From contig CABULH010000041.1 in assembly GCA_902492455.1 (NCBI GenBank), positions 1-10,698 of the forward strand: DNA of 10,698 nucleotides. The letters are read 5' to 3'. Source of the stretch: an uncultured Oscillospiraceae bacterium. Its GTDB lineage: Bacteria; Bacillota; Clostridia; Oscillospirales; Acutalibacteraceae. Below are positions 1 through 6,279 of this stretch, piece after piece; the stretch's first letter is position 1, and each line of letters starts with the position of its first letter. The notes under the pieces were generated by a model, which was given only the letters and a program-made list of their open reading frames with translations, was not told the origin of the DNA and did not search any database. Position numbers and translations under genes: made by a program.

Positions 1-1
1 G

Positions 2-736
2 CTGCTGAGCACTTACGAGTTCCCCGGCGATGACCTGCCTGTCATCAAGGGCTCCGCTCTGAACGCTCTGACCTGCGAGTCCAACGATCCCAGCGACCCT
101 GACTATGCCTGCATCAAGGAGCTGATGGATGCCGTTGACAGCTACATCCCCACCCCCGACCGTAAGGCTGATATGCCCTTCCTGATGCCCGTTGAGGACG
201 TGTTCACCATCACCGGCCGTGGCACCGTGGCCACCGGCAGAGTGGAGCGTGGCCAGATCAAGATGGGCGACGCCGTGGAGATCGTCGGCCTGGCCGAGGA
301 GAGCAAGAAGTCCGTCATCACCGGCATCGAGATGTTCCGCAAGCTGCTGGACTATGCTGAGGCCGGCGACAACGTGGGCACCCTGCTGCGTGGTATCGAC
401 AAGAAGGAGATCGAGAGAGGCCAGGTTCTGGCTAAGCCCGGCTCCATCAAGCCCCACACCAAGTTCTCTGGCCAGGTGTACGTCCTGTCCAAGGACGAGG
501 GCGGCCGTCATACCCCCTTCTTCAACAACTATCGTCCTCAGTTCTACTTCCGTACCACCGACGTGACCGGCGTCATTTCTTTGCCCGAAGGCACCGAGAT
601 GTGCATGCCTGGTGATAACGTGGAGATGGATGTGGAGCTGATCACCCCCATCGCTATCGAGGAAGGTCTGCGTTTCGCCATCCGTGAAGGCGGCCGTACC
701 GTCGGTTCCGGTGTTGTCACCAAGATCAACGGCTAA
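2..736 (+). CDS. tuf: Elongation factor Tu, 3' part (5' end outside window)
   Basis: EF-Tu is the GTPase that carries aminoacyl-tRNA to the ribosomal A site in the cytoplasm. The reading frame is open from base 2 and ends at TAA 734-736, giving 244 codons of a protein that is usually about 400 residues, so roughly the first 155 are missing. The visible part starts near the end of the G domain with EFPGDD and IKGSAL. It then runs through domain 2 (FTITGRGTVATGRVERG, and LRGIDKKEIERGQVLAKPG) and domain 3 (GRHTPFFNNYRPQFYFRTTDVTG, MPGDN, ending FAIREGGRTVGSGVV). A short acidic insert with two cysteines lies before the MDAVDSYIP segment, compared with E. coli EF-Tu. Codons are strongly biased to C or G at the third position, as expected for a very highly expressed gene. 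The family call is certain. I cannot tell whether a second tuf copy exists. Confidence 0.98.
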   Translation: MLSTYEFPGDDLPVIKGSALNALTCESNDPSDPDYACIKELMDAVDSYIPTPDRKADMPFLMPVEDVFTITGRGTVATGRVERGQIKMGDAVEIVGLAEESKKSVITGIEMFRKLLDYAEAGDNVGTLLRGIDKKEIERGQVLAKPGSIKPHTKFSGQVYVLSKDEGGRHTPFFNNYRPQFYFRTTDVTGVISLPEGTEMCMPGDNVEMDVELITPIAIEEGLRFAIREGGRTVGSGVVTKING

Positions 737-747
737 TTCTGTATAAG

Positions 748-782
748 AAAACTCCCCGCAGTAAACACTGCGGGGAGTTTTT
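748..782 (+). terminator. Rho-independent terminator of tuf
   Basis: Left arm 749-762 (AAACTCCCCGCAGT) pairs perfectly over 14 bp with right arm 767-780 around the loop AAAC. A748 can add a pair with T781. The stem ends in a T run at 778-782. It begins 12 nt after the tuf stop, so it ends the tuf transcript. The A-rich left flank gives only a weak U tract on the other strand. Confidence 0.95.
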
Positions 783-998
783 GCGTTATGCCGGCGAACA
801 CCGCCTCTCTGCCAGAGAAAATAAAAGGGGATCCTAACATAGATTGGTGTATAAAGCCGGAGTGGACGATGTCATTTTTGCAGAATCTAGACGGTAATCT
901 ATTCTATCTTATACAACGTTAACCGGCGGGGAGAAAAAATGGGAATCATGTTTTTGTCTAAGACGATGGGGGCCAATCCTCTGCATCGCCCTATTTTT
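783..998. other. Intergenic region between convergent tuf and xre, nothing recognised
   Basis: I see no gene, RNA or convincing promoter in these 216 bases. No hairpin with a U tract follows the xre stop on the minus strand. An SD-like GGGGAG before an ATG at 939 opens a 74-codon plus-strand frame, but most of that frame is antisense to the xre 3' end and it resembles nothing I know. Confidence 0.6.
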
Positions 999-2066
999 CT
1001 ATTCTCTGATACAGGAGAGTTTCTGAACGATGGCGATAAACCATGGCGCATTTCGGTAACTATCGAAGCAATGGTGTCGGAGGTCCTTCTGCAGCAGCCG
1101 CACCCATTGTGTGTTATCCTCGGGAGCCGTTTGTACAAGCCAACCGCAGAGCAGGGGATGTGATAGCTCGTGTTCTTCCACTGCCACTGATTTGATAACA
1201 CATTCGGCGGCTCGCTCCAGATGCGCTCTTATCGTATCTTCATCCTCATCGAGCACTATCTCCATTTCGGCAATCCGTTTGTGCATCCAATAGAGCTGCC
1301 GCAATGATTCAAACCCCATATCGTCGTTTCTATAGAGTAATTCATATAACTGGGAAAGTGTTTTGTATACCTCCTGTTTATATCGTATCCCTTTGGATAT
1401 GGTTTCGCTACCGTCGATCCGGGCCGCCATATAGAAGAGGCAATTAAAAAACCAATAGGTGCAAAAACCGATACTGCCGAGCATTTCCTCTCCGTCGAGA
1501 ATTTCTGTCAGCAAAATATCCTTTGCATGAAAGAGGGATACGGATTTTTCGACCCATTTTTCCGCCAATCCCCGATTGCCGCTTGCGGCATAGGTGTTGG
1601 CGATTTCCTGGATTGCCTGCCCCTTGTAATACATAGGAGCGTTACTGTGGAAAATTTCCGTGCCGAGGTCGATAATCTCCTGCTGATATTTCACTTTATC
1701 GATATCGTAATAGGAGGACATTATCATTTCTTTAACCTGAATATTGTTGGGAATTTCCTTGTATGCCGCCAGCCAAATATCCAGCACTTCCCGACGTTTT
1801 CCGCAGCGGTATAAGGCTTCCGCCTTATGCTCGTATTCTTTGTAGATCCTTTCCTCATCCACTTTCTCCACCTGTAGCAGATCATCGGCAGTGACCCCGA
1901 AGAAACGCGCTATTTCGGGCAAAAGTGTGATGTCGGGATAGGTAGCGCCGGTTTCCCATTTACTTACCGCCTGAAAAGATACGCCGAGGTATTGGGCCAG
2001 TTTTTCTTGAGAGACCCCTTTTTCTTTTCGCAAAATTTTTAATTTTTCCGCCAAATTGAAACGCAT
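999..2066 (-). CDS. XRE-family transcriptional regulator with C-terminal helical (TPR-like) domain
   Basis: This 355-residue cytoplasmic protein starts with an XRE/Cro-CI helix-turn-helix at about residues 6-64, including VSQEKLAQYLGVSFQAVSKW and the usual PDITLLPEIARFFGVTADDLL tail. Such proteins bind DNA operators as dimers. Residues 70-355 are helix-rich (EHKAEALYRCGKRREVLDIW, AIQEIANTYAASGNRGLAEKW) and look like degenerate TPR repeats. In Firmicutes regulators these often sense a peptide or partner protein, but that is inference here. A more hydrophobic aromatic stretch at about 205-217 (FCTYWFFNCLFYM) is probably a buried helix, since there is no signal peptide. The ATG at 2066 follows GGGAGAGG with good spacing, and the stop is TAG. 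The gene stands alone with its own promoter, and no partner peptide gene is visible. It looks somewhat more AT-rich than the biosynthetic genes beside it, judged by eye. Target genes are unknown. Confidence 0.88.
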   Translation of the reverse strand: MRFNLAEKLKILRKEKGVSQEKLAQYLGVSFQAVSKWETGATYPDITLLPEIARFFGVTADDLLQVEKVDEERIYKEYEHKAEALYRCGKRREVLDIWLAAYKEIPNNIQVKEMIMSSYYDIDKVKYQQEIIDLGTEIFHSNAPMYYKGQAIQEIANTYAASGNRGLAEKWVEKSVSLFHAKDILLTEILDGEEMLGSIGFCTYWFFNCLFYMAARIDGSETISKGIRYKQEVYKTLSQLYELLYRNDDMGFESLRQLYWMHKRIAEMEIVLDEDEDTIRAHLERAAECVIKSVAVEEHELSHPLLCGWLVQTAPEDNTQWVRLLQKDLRHHCFDSYRNAPWFIAIVQKLSCIRE

Positions 2067-2090
2067 AGCATCCTCTCCCTTCTATTTTTT

Positions 2091-2121
2091 GACAGCCGTT
2101 TCACCGCTCTCTATAGCTGTC
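2091..2121. repeat. Inverted repeat in the xre leader, possible operator
   Basis: GACAGC at 2091-2096 and GCTGTC at 2116-2121 are perfect 6-bp inverted arms, 19 bp apart. They sit between the xre -10 and its ribosome binding site. XRE regulators often repress their own genes from such sites. The arms are short, so chance cannot be excluded. Confidence 0.35.
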
Positions 2122-2133
2122 CGAGATGTGTCC

Positions 2134-2162
2134 ATTATAGCAAGAGAAAGATGAGGGCACAA
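2134..2162 (-). promoter_or_regulatory. Sigma-A promoter of the xre gene
   Basis: On the minus strand, TTGTGC (2162-2157) and a perfect TATAAT (2139-2134) are 17 bp apart. The bases TGC just before the -10 give an extended -10 (TGnTATAAT). This leaves a 5' leader of about 60 nt before the ATG at 2066. Confidence 0.75.
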
Positions 2163-2254
2163 TAACCTAATGCTTGAGCGGATGGGGGAAACATTCAAAG
2201 GCAGGTTGAGTGCAAAGGTGTGGGGGAGAGGATAGGAGGCATATCTCAAATCCG

Positions 2255-2294
2255 AAAAAATAAGCGGGACACCTTTCTTGCAAAGGTGTCCCGC
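2255..2294 (-). terminator. Rho-independent terminator of the ilv-cim-leu operon
   Basis: Arms 2264-2276 (GCGGGACACCTTT) and 2282-2294 are perfect 13-bp complements around a 5-nt loop. On the minus strand the hairpin is followed by TTATTTTTT (2263-2255). It lies about 70 nt after the leuD stop and about 95 nt before the xre -35. It therefore ends the operon and insulates xre. Confidence 0.93.
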
Positions 2295-2363
2295 AGGACA
2301 ATTTTCTGATGGTATGCTTTGGAAGCACGGCGCCTTCCTGGTGAGGCAACTGGTTACAACCGG

Positions 2364-2852
2364 TTACAGCCGATCTTTGATGGAATTGAGCAGGCCGCCC
2401 TTTTGGATGATATTCTGGATGAAGGGAGGGAAGGGTTCCGCCTGATAAGTCTTACCGGTAGTAAGATTTTCAATTAAACCAGTGTCGAAATCTACCTTTA
2501 TCTGATCACCATTCTGAATATCCTGGGCAGCTTCGTCGCATTCCAGAATCGCCAAGCCAATATTGATGGCGTTGCGGTAAAAGATTCGGGCAAAGGTGGA
2601 GGCTATGACACAGGAGATGCCGCTGGCCTTGATGGCAATGGGAGCGTGTTCCCGGGAAGAACCGCAGCCAAAGTTCTTGGTGGCTACCATGATATCTCCG
2701 GTTTGTACCTTCTTGACGAAATCCTTATCGATATCCTCCATACAGTGGGCCGCCAATTCCTCATGTTTGGAGGTGTTGAGATAGCGGGCGGGGATGATGA
2801 CGTCGGTATCGACATTGTCGCCGTATTTATGGACTCTGCCTTGTGCGATCAT
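2364..2852 (-). CDS. leuD: 3-isopropylmalate / (R)-2-methylmalate dehydratase small subunit
   Basis: This 162-residue protein is the swivel-domain subunit that pairs with LeuC to form the aconitase-family isomerase. The enzyme moves a hydroxyl group through a cis-ene intermediate in isopropylmalate or, in the citramalate pathway, in citramalate. Visible motifs are GDNVDTDVIIPARYL (11-25), the substrate-contacting NFGCGSSREHAP (60-71) and TFARIFYRNAINIGL (86-100). The length fits the short LeuD type of clostridia and archaea, not the roughly 200-residue E. coli type. The segment after ARYL reads NTSKH and corresponds to the loop linked to substrate choice in this family. ATG 2852 follows GGAAGG at about 9 nt, 33 nt after the leuC stop with no terminator between them. 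It is the last gene of the operon. The context favours a role in isoleucine synthesis, but leucine synthesis may share the enzyme. Confidence 0.96.
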   Translation of the reverse strand: MIAQGRVHKYGDNVDTDVIIPARYLNTSKHEELAAHCMEDIDKDFVKKVQTGDIMVATKNFGCGSSREHAPIAIKASGISCVIASTFARIFYRNAINIGLAILECDEAAQDIQNGDQIKVDFDTGLIENLTTGKTYQAEPFPPFIQNIIQKGGLLNSIKDRL

Positions 2853-2885
2853 AACTTATAACCTTCCTTCTTTATTCAATAGCCC

Positions 2886-4148
2886 TTACAGGGCGGCGGG
2901 ATCGGTGATATATCCGGTAACCGCGGAGGCTGCCGCAACATAGGGATTGGAGAGATAGACTTCGCTGTCCACATGACCCATCCGGCCCACAAAGTTTCGG
3001 TTGGTGGTGGAGACAGCCCGTTCTCCGGCGGCCAGAATGCCCATATGTCCGCCCAGGCAGGGGCCGCAGGTGGGGGTGGATACCACAGCACCGGCTTCCA
3101 CAAAGATATCGAACAGTCCCTCGTGCATGGATTGGAGCCAGATGGCCTGAGTGGCGGGAATGACGATGCAGCGCACACCCTTGGCAACCTTGCGGCCTTT
3201 GAGAATCTCCGCCGCAGCCCGCATATCCTCCATGCGGCCATTGGTACAGGAACCGATAACTGCTTGGTCGATTTTCACCTGGCCGTTGCACTCGTCGATG
3301 GTTTTTGTATTTTCAGGCAGATGGGGGAAGGCCACAGTGGGACGCAGAGCGGACAGATCGATGGTGATTACCTGATCGTAGACGGCGTCCTCATCGGCGG
3401 CGTACACCACCGGCTGACGCTGGAAGCGGTCCTCCACATAGGCCATGGTGACCTCATCTACCGGGAAGATGCCGTTTTTCGCTCCTGCTTCAATCGCCAT
3501 ATTGGCGATGCAGAGCCGGTCGTCGATGGACAGGGCGGCCACGCCCTCGCCGGTGAATTCCAAAGATTTGTATAGCGCGCCGTCCACGCCGATCAAGCCG
3601 ATGAGATGGAGGATCACATCCTTACCGCCCACATACTGGGAGGGTTTTCCAGTGAGAACAATTTTCAGGGCGGAAGGAACCTTGAACCAGGCGGTACCTG
3701 TTGCCATACCGGCGGCCAGATCCGTGGAGCCTACGCCGGTGGAGAAAGCGCCCAGCGCACCGTAGGTGCAGGTGTGACTGTCCGCGCCGATGACGCAGTC
3801 GCCGGGGCCTACCAGCCCCTTTTCCGGCAGAATGGCGTGTTCCACGCCCATTTGCCCCACATCGAAAAAGTTCTCCACATCGTATTTGCCGGCAAACTCC
3901 CGGACGCGTTTGACCTGCTCCGCCGCTTTAATATCCTTGTTGGGGGTGAAGTGGTCCATCACCAGGGCGACCCGACTCTTGTTGAAGACACCGCAGGCGC
4001 CGCAGCGTTCAAACTCGTTGACCGCTACCGGGGAGGTGATGTCGTTGCCCAGACAGAGATCCAACTTGGCCTCGATCAGCTGTCCCGCCGTTACCTCCAG
4101 CAGCCCAGCATGAGCCGCCAGAATTTTTTGTGTCATTGTCATTCCCAT
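2886..4148 (-). CDS. leuC: 3-isopropylmalate / (R)-2-methylmalate dehydratase large subunit
   Basis: This 420-residue catalytic subunit of the LeuCD isomerase carries a [4Fe-4S] cluster. The three cluster cysteines are visible as Cys301 in GSCTNGR and Cys361 and Cys364 in TCGPCLGGH. Other aconitase-family motifs are MDHFTPN (64-70), GADSHTCTYGALGAF (121-135), STGVGSTDLA (136-145) and the C-terminal NRNFVGRMG. The length fits the short clostridial/archaeal LeuC class that pairs with a short LeuD. ATG 4148 is chosen because AAGGAGG (4165-4159) lies 10 nt upstream, and this start overlaps the cimA 3' end by 10 nt. In-frame ATGs at 4142 (a classic ATGA overlap with the cimA TGA) and 4136 are alternatives. 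The overlap implies translational coupling to cimA. Placement directly after cimA suggests the enzyme acts on citramalate. Confidence 0.97.
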   Translation of the reverse strand: MGMTMTQKILAAHAGLLEVTAGQLIEAKLDLCLGNDITSPVAVNEFERCGACGVFNKSRVALVMDHFTPNKDIKAAEQVKRVREFAGKYDVENFFDVGQMGVEHAILPEKGLVGPGDCVIGADSHTCTYGALGAFSTGVGSTDLAAGMATGTAWFKVPSALKIVLTGKPSQYVGGKDVILHLIGLIGVDGALYKSLEFTGEGVAALSIDDRLCIANMAIEAGAKNGIFPVDEVTMAYVEDRFQRQPVVYAADEDAVYDQVITIDLSALRPTVAFPHLPENTKTIDECNGQVKIDQAVIGSCTNGRMEDMRAAAEILKGRKVAKGVRCIVIPATQAIWLQSMHEGLFDIFVEAGAVVSTPTCGPCLGGHMGILAAGERAVSTTNRNFVGRMGHVDSEVYLSNPYVAAASAVTGYITDPAAL

Positions 4149-5725
4149 GTGTACAGTTCCTCCTTGTCTTTGATCAACTTGTATTCAATGGAATCGCTCA
4201 GGGCAATCCAGCTGGCTTCGATAACGTCGCTGGAAACGCCCACGGTGGTCCATTCTCTGATACCGTCGGTGGATGTGATAAGAACCCGTACCTTGGCCGC
4301 CGTGGCCTGCCGGGAATCCATTACCCGGACTTTATAGTCAACCAAATGAACGCCGGACAGGGCGGGATAAAAGCTGGAGAGTGCAGTCCGCAGTGCGATA
4401 TCCAAAGCGTTAACCGGACCGTTGCCTTCACCGGCGGCGATTTCACATTGGTCGCCCACCCGCACCTTCAGACAAGCGATGGCGCTTTGACCTTCATCAT
4501 AAGGTTTTTCACCGGTGATGCGGTAATAGACCAAATCAAAAAAGGCTGGAATGCTGTGCAGGCATTTGCGCACCAGCAGTTCGAAGCTGCCGTCCGCTCC
4601 CTCAAACTGGTATCCCTCCAGTTCCATGGACTTGAGGGCACCGATGATCTCCCGCAGTTCGGGAGATTCCTTCTTGATAGCAGGGCAGTAGCGGCGGATT
4701 TTTTCCAGCACAGCCGTGCGGCCGGTCATCTCGCTCATCAGGAAGCGGCGTTCGTTGCCCACCAGGTCGGGATTGATATGTTCAAAGGTGGCGGAGTTTT
4801 TTAGCACTCCGTCGGCGTGCATCCCCGCCTTGTGAGCGAAGGCGCTGCTCCCCACGTAGGGTTCCCCCCGGCTGAGACGGATGTTGGCGATTTCCGCCAT
4901 GCTGCGGGCGGTTTGGGTCAGGCGGCCCATGTTGCTTTCCGGGATGCAGAGATAGCCCCGTTTCAGCTGAAGGTTGGGGATAATGGCGGAGAGGTTGGCA
5001 TTGCCGCTGCGTTCTCCAAAGCCCAGGTAGGTGCCCTGAACATGGGTGGCCCCCGCCTGTACCGCCATGATGGAATTGGCCACCGCCATGCCGCCGTCGT
5101 TGTGGACATGGATGCCCACCGCCACGGGAAACCGCTCCACCACCGTTTTGACGATGGCGGCGATTTCATCGGGAAATGCTCCGCCGTTGGTATCGCACAG
5201 GCTGAGTACATCCGCGCCGGCGTCCACCGCTGCTTCCAGGGCTTTCATGGCGAAATGAGGATTGGCCTTGTAGCCGTCAAAGAAATGCTCCGCGTCGAAG
5301 ATCACTCGCTTGCCTCTGGATTTGAAGAAGGAGATGGTATCGCCGATCATGGCAAAATTCTCATCTTCTGTAGTTTGGAGAATATCCCGGACATGAAGAT
5401 CCCAGCATTTGCCGAAGAGAGCCACCGTGTCGGTATTGGCCGTCAGCAGGGCCTGGACATTGGCATCCTCCTCCGCCCGGATACCCTTGCGGCGGGTGGA
5501 ACCAAAAGCTACCAGACGGGAATTTTTCAGCTTCAGCTCTCCGGCGCGGCGGAAAAATTCCAGATCCTTTGGATTGGAACCGGGATTGCCCGCCTCGATA
5601 AAGGGTATACCCAATTCATCCAGCAGCCGGGTCACCGCCAGTTTATCTTCCACGGAAAAGCTGATTCCCTCTCCCTGTGCACCGTCCCGCAGGGTTGAAT
5701 CCAGAATTTCAATCGGTTGTTTCAA
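4139..5725 (-). CDS. cimA: (R)-citramalate synthase
   Basis: This enzyme condenses pyruvate with acetyl-CoA to citramalate, the committed step of threonine-independent isoleucine synthesis. The 528-residue protein has the DRE-TIM barrel of the LeuA/homocitrate synthase family. Catalytic Arg13 and metal-ligand Asp14 are in LDSTLRDGAQGEG (8-20). The metal histidines are His206 and His208 in GIHVHNDGG, followed by GFGERSGNANL (235-245) and SAFAHKAGMHADGV (294-307). Residues from about 400 to 528 form a LeuA-type dimer/regulatory domain, the usual site of isoleucine feedback. The GISFSVEDKL, PGSNPKDLEFF and IFDAEHFFDGYKANP blocks and the length match the Geobacter/Leptospira-type citramalate synthases, not LeuA or NifV. 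The start is TTG 5725: no other start codon lies between it and the in-frame ilvN TGA. The ribosome binding site ends 7 nt upstream. The stop overlaps leuC. Confidence 0.93.
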   Translation of the reverse strand: MKQPIEILDSTLRDGAQGEGISFSVEDKLAVTRLLDELGIPFIEAGNPGSNPKDLEFFRRAGELKLKNSRLVAFGSTRRKGIRAEEDANVQALLTANTDTVALFGKCWDLHVRDILQTTEDENFAMIGDTISFFKSRGKRVIFDAEHFFDGYKANPHFAMKALEAAVDAGADVLSLCDTNGGAFPDEIAAIVKTVVERFPVAVGIHVHNDGGMAVANSIMAVQAGATHVQGTYLGFGERSGNANLSAIIPNLQLKRGYLCIPESNMGRLTQTARSMAEIANIRLSRGEPYVGSSAFAHKAGMHADGVLKNSATFEHINPDLVGNERRFLMSEMTGRTAVLEKIRRYCPAIKKESPELREIIGALKSMELEGYQFEGADGSFELLVRKCLHSIPAFFDLVYYRITGEKPYDEGQSAIACLKVRVGDQCEIAAGEGNGPVNALDIALRTALSSFYPALSGVHLVDYKVRVMDSRQATAAKVRVLITSTDGIREWTTVGVSSDVIEASWIALSDSIEYKLIKDKEELYTWE

Positions 5726-5732
5726 GTGTGTT

Positions 5733-5741
5733 CCCGCCTTT
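5733..5741 (-). promoter_or_regulatory. Ribosome binding site supporting the TTG start of cimA
   Basis: Minus-strand AAAGGCGGG lies 7 nt before TTG 5725-5723 and overlaps the last base of the ilvN stop. The five codons between that in-frame stop and the TTG contain no start codon. The LDSTLRDG motif comes 8 residues into the protein, so a later start is not possible. Confidence 0.8.
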
Positions 5742-6262
5742 CAATCATCCTCCCGGATGGTACAGTCGCCCCGAGCCAGCGCCGTGATGCCGGTGCGGGC
5801 CATTTCCAGGATGCCCAATGGCTCCATATGTCGGATGAAAGCATCCATTTCCCGGGTCTGTCCGGTCATTTCCACCGTCATGGAGGCGTCGCTGATATCC
5901 AGAATTCGGGCCCCATAGGTTTGGGCGGCGCGAAGCACGTCGACGCGGCCCTGCTGCCCCTCGGCCCGCATTTTAATCAACAGCAGTTCGCTGTTGGAGC
6001 AGTCCTCCGGTTCCAGCACCTCCACCTTCACCACATCCTCCAGCTTCAGCAGCTGGCGGAGCAGCTGGGTAAAGGTGGCCTGGTCTCCCGTCACCACAAG
6101 GGTCCAGCGGGAGAACTCCGGTTTTTCCGTGCTGCAGGCCACAATGGAATCAATATTGAAGCCACGGCGGGAAAAGAGACCCGTTACCCGCAGCAGCACG
6201 CCGGGATGGTTGACGGTAAGTACGGAAAATACAACTTTGGTTTCGTTCACTGATGTATCCAT
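5741..6262 (-). CDS. ilvN: Acetolactate (acetohydroxyacid) synthase small regulatory subunit
   Basis: The small subunit binds the IlvB catalytic subunit, raises its activity and gives valine-type feedback inhibition. With the start used here it has 173 residues, normal for the long two-domain form. An N-terminal ACT domain begins at about residue 9 (VVFSVLTVNHPGVLLRVTGLF), followed by SRRGFNIDSIV and the KVEVLEP segment at its end. A C-terminal domain follows (LLLIKMRAEGQQGRVDVLR and a final region with MEPLGILEMARTGITALARG). A TTG at 6283 overlaps the ilvB stop as TTGA, and there is an ATG at 6271. I prefer ATG 6262, because AAAGGA (6276-6271) lies 8 nt upstream and the ACT domain then starts near the N-terminus as usual. 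Some databases call this gene ilvH. It sits 17 nt after ilvB and 15 nt before cimA. Confidence 0.95.
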   Translation of the reverse strand: MDTSVNETKVVFSVLTVNHPGVLLRVTGLFSRRGFNIDSIVACSTEKPEFSRWTLVVTGDQATFTQLLRQLLKLEDVVKVEVLEPEDCSNSELLLIKMRAEGQQGRVDVLRAAQTYGARILDISDASMTVEMTGQTREMDAFIRHMEPLGILEMARTGITALARGDCTIREDD

Positions 6263-6270
6263 GAACCTCA

Positions 6271-6276
6271 TCCTTT
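6271..6276 (-). promoter_or_regulatory. Ribosome binding site deciding the ilvN start
   Basis: Minus-strand AAAGGA has an 8-nt spacer to ATG 6262-6260. The same motif touches or overlaps the alternative ATG at 6271 and lies downstream of the TTG at 6283, so neither of those can use it properly. Confidence 0.65.
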
Positions 6277-6279
6277 CTT

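Noticed and set aside
886..926. Imperfect inverted repeat CGGTAA...TTAACCG in the tuf-xre gap
   Set aside because: One-base offset between arms, wide spacing and no U tract, so neither a good terminator nor a good operator.
939..1163. 74-codon plus-strand frame with an SD-like GGGGAG before its ATG
   Set aside because: About two thirds of it is antisense to the xre coding region, there is no promoter of note, and the protein resembles no family.
2167..2349. 60-codon minus-strand frame between leuD and xre
   Set aside because: It runs through the operon terminator hairpin and has no ribosome binding site.
2350..2370. Tandem repeat of about 10 bp (CTGGTTACAA / CCGGTTACAG) at the leuD stop
   Set aside because: Only two imperfect copies, one inside the leuD end. 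No function suggested.
3606..4337. 243-codon plus-strand frame opposite leuC and the cimA 3' end
   Set aside because: Antisense shadow across a certain gene junction, with no family resemblance.
4817..5698. 293-codon plus-strand frame opposite cimA
   Set aside because: A long antisense frame produced by the GC-rich codon pattern of cimA. It has no ribosome binding site or recognisable domain.
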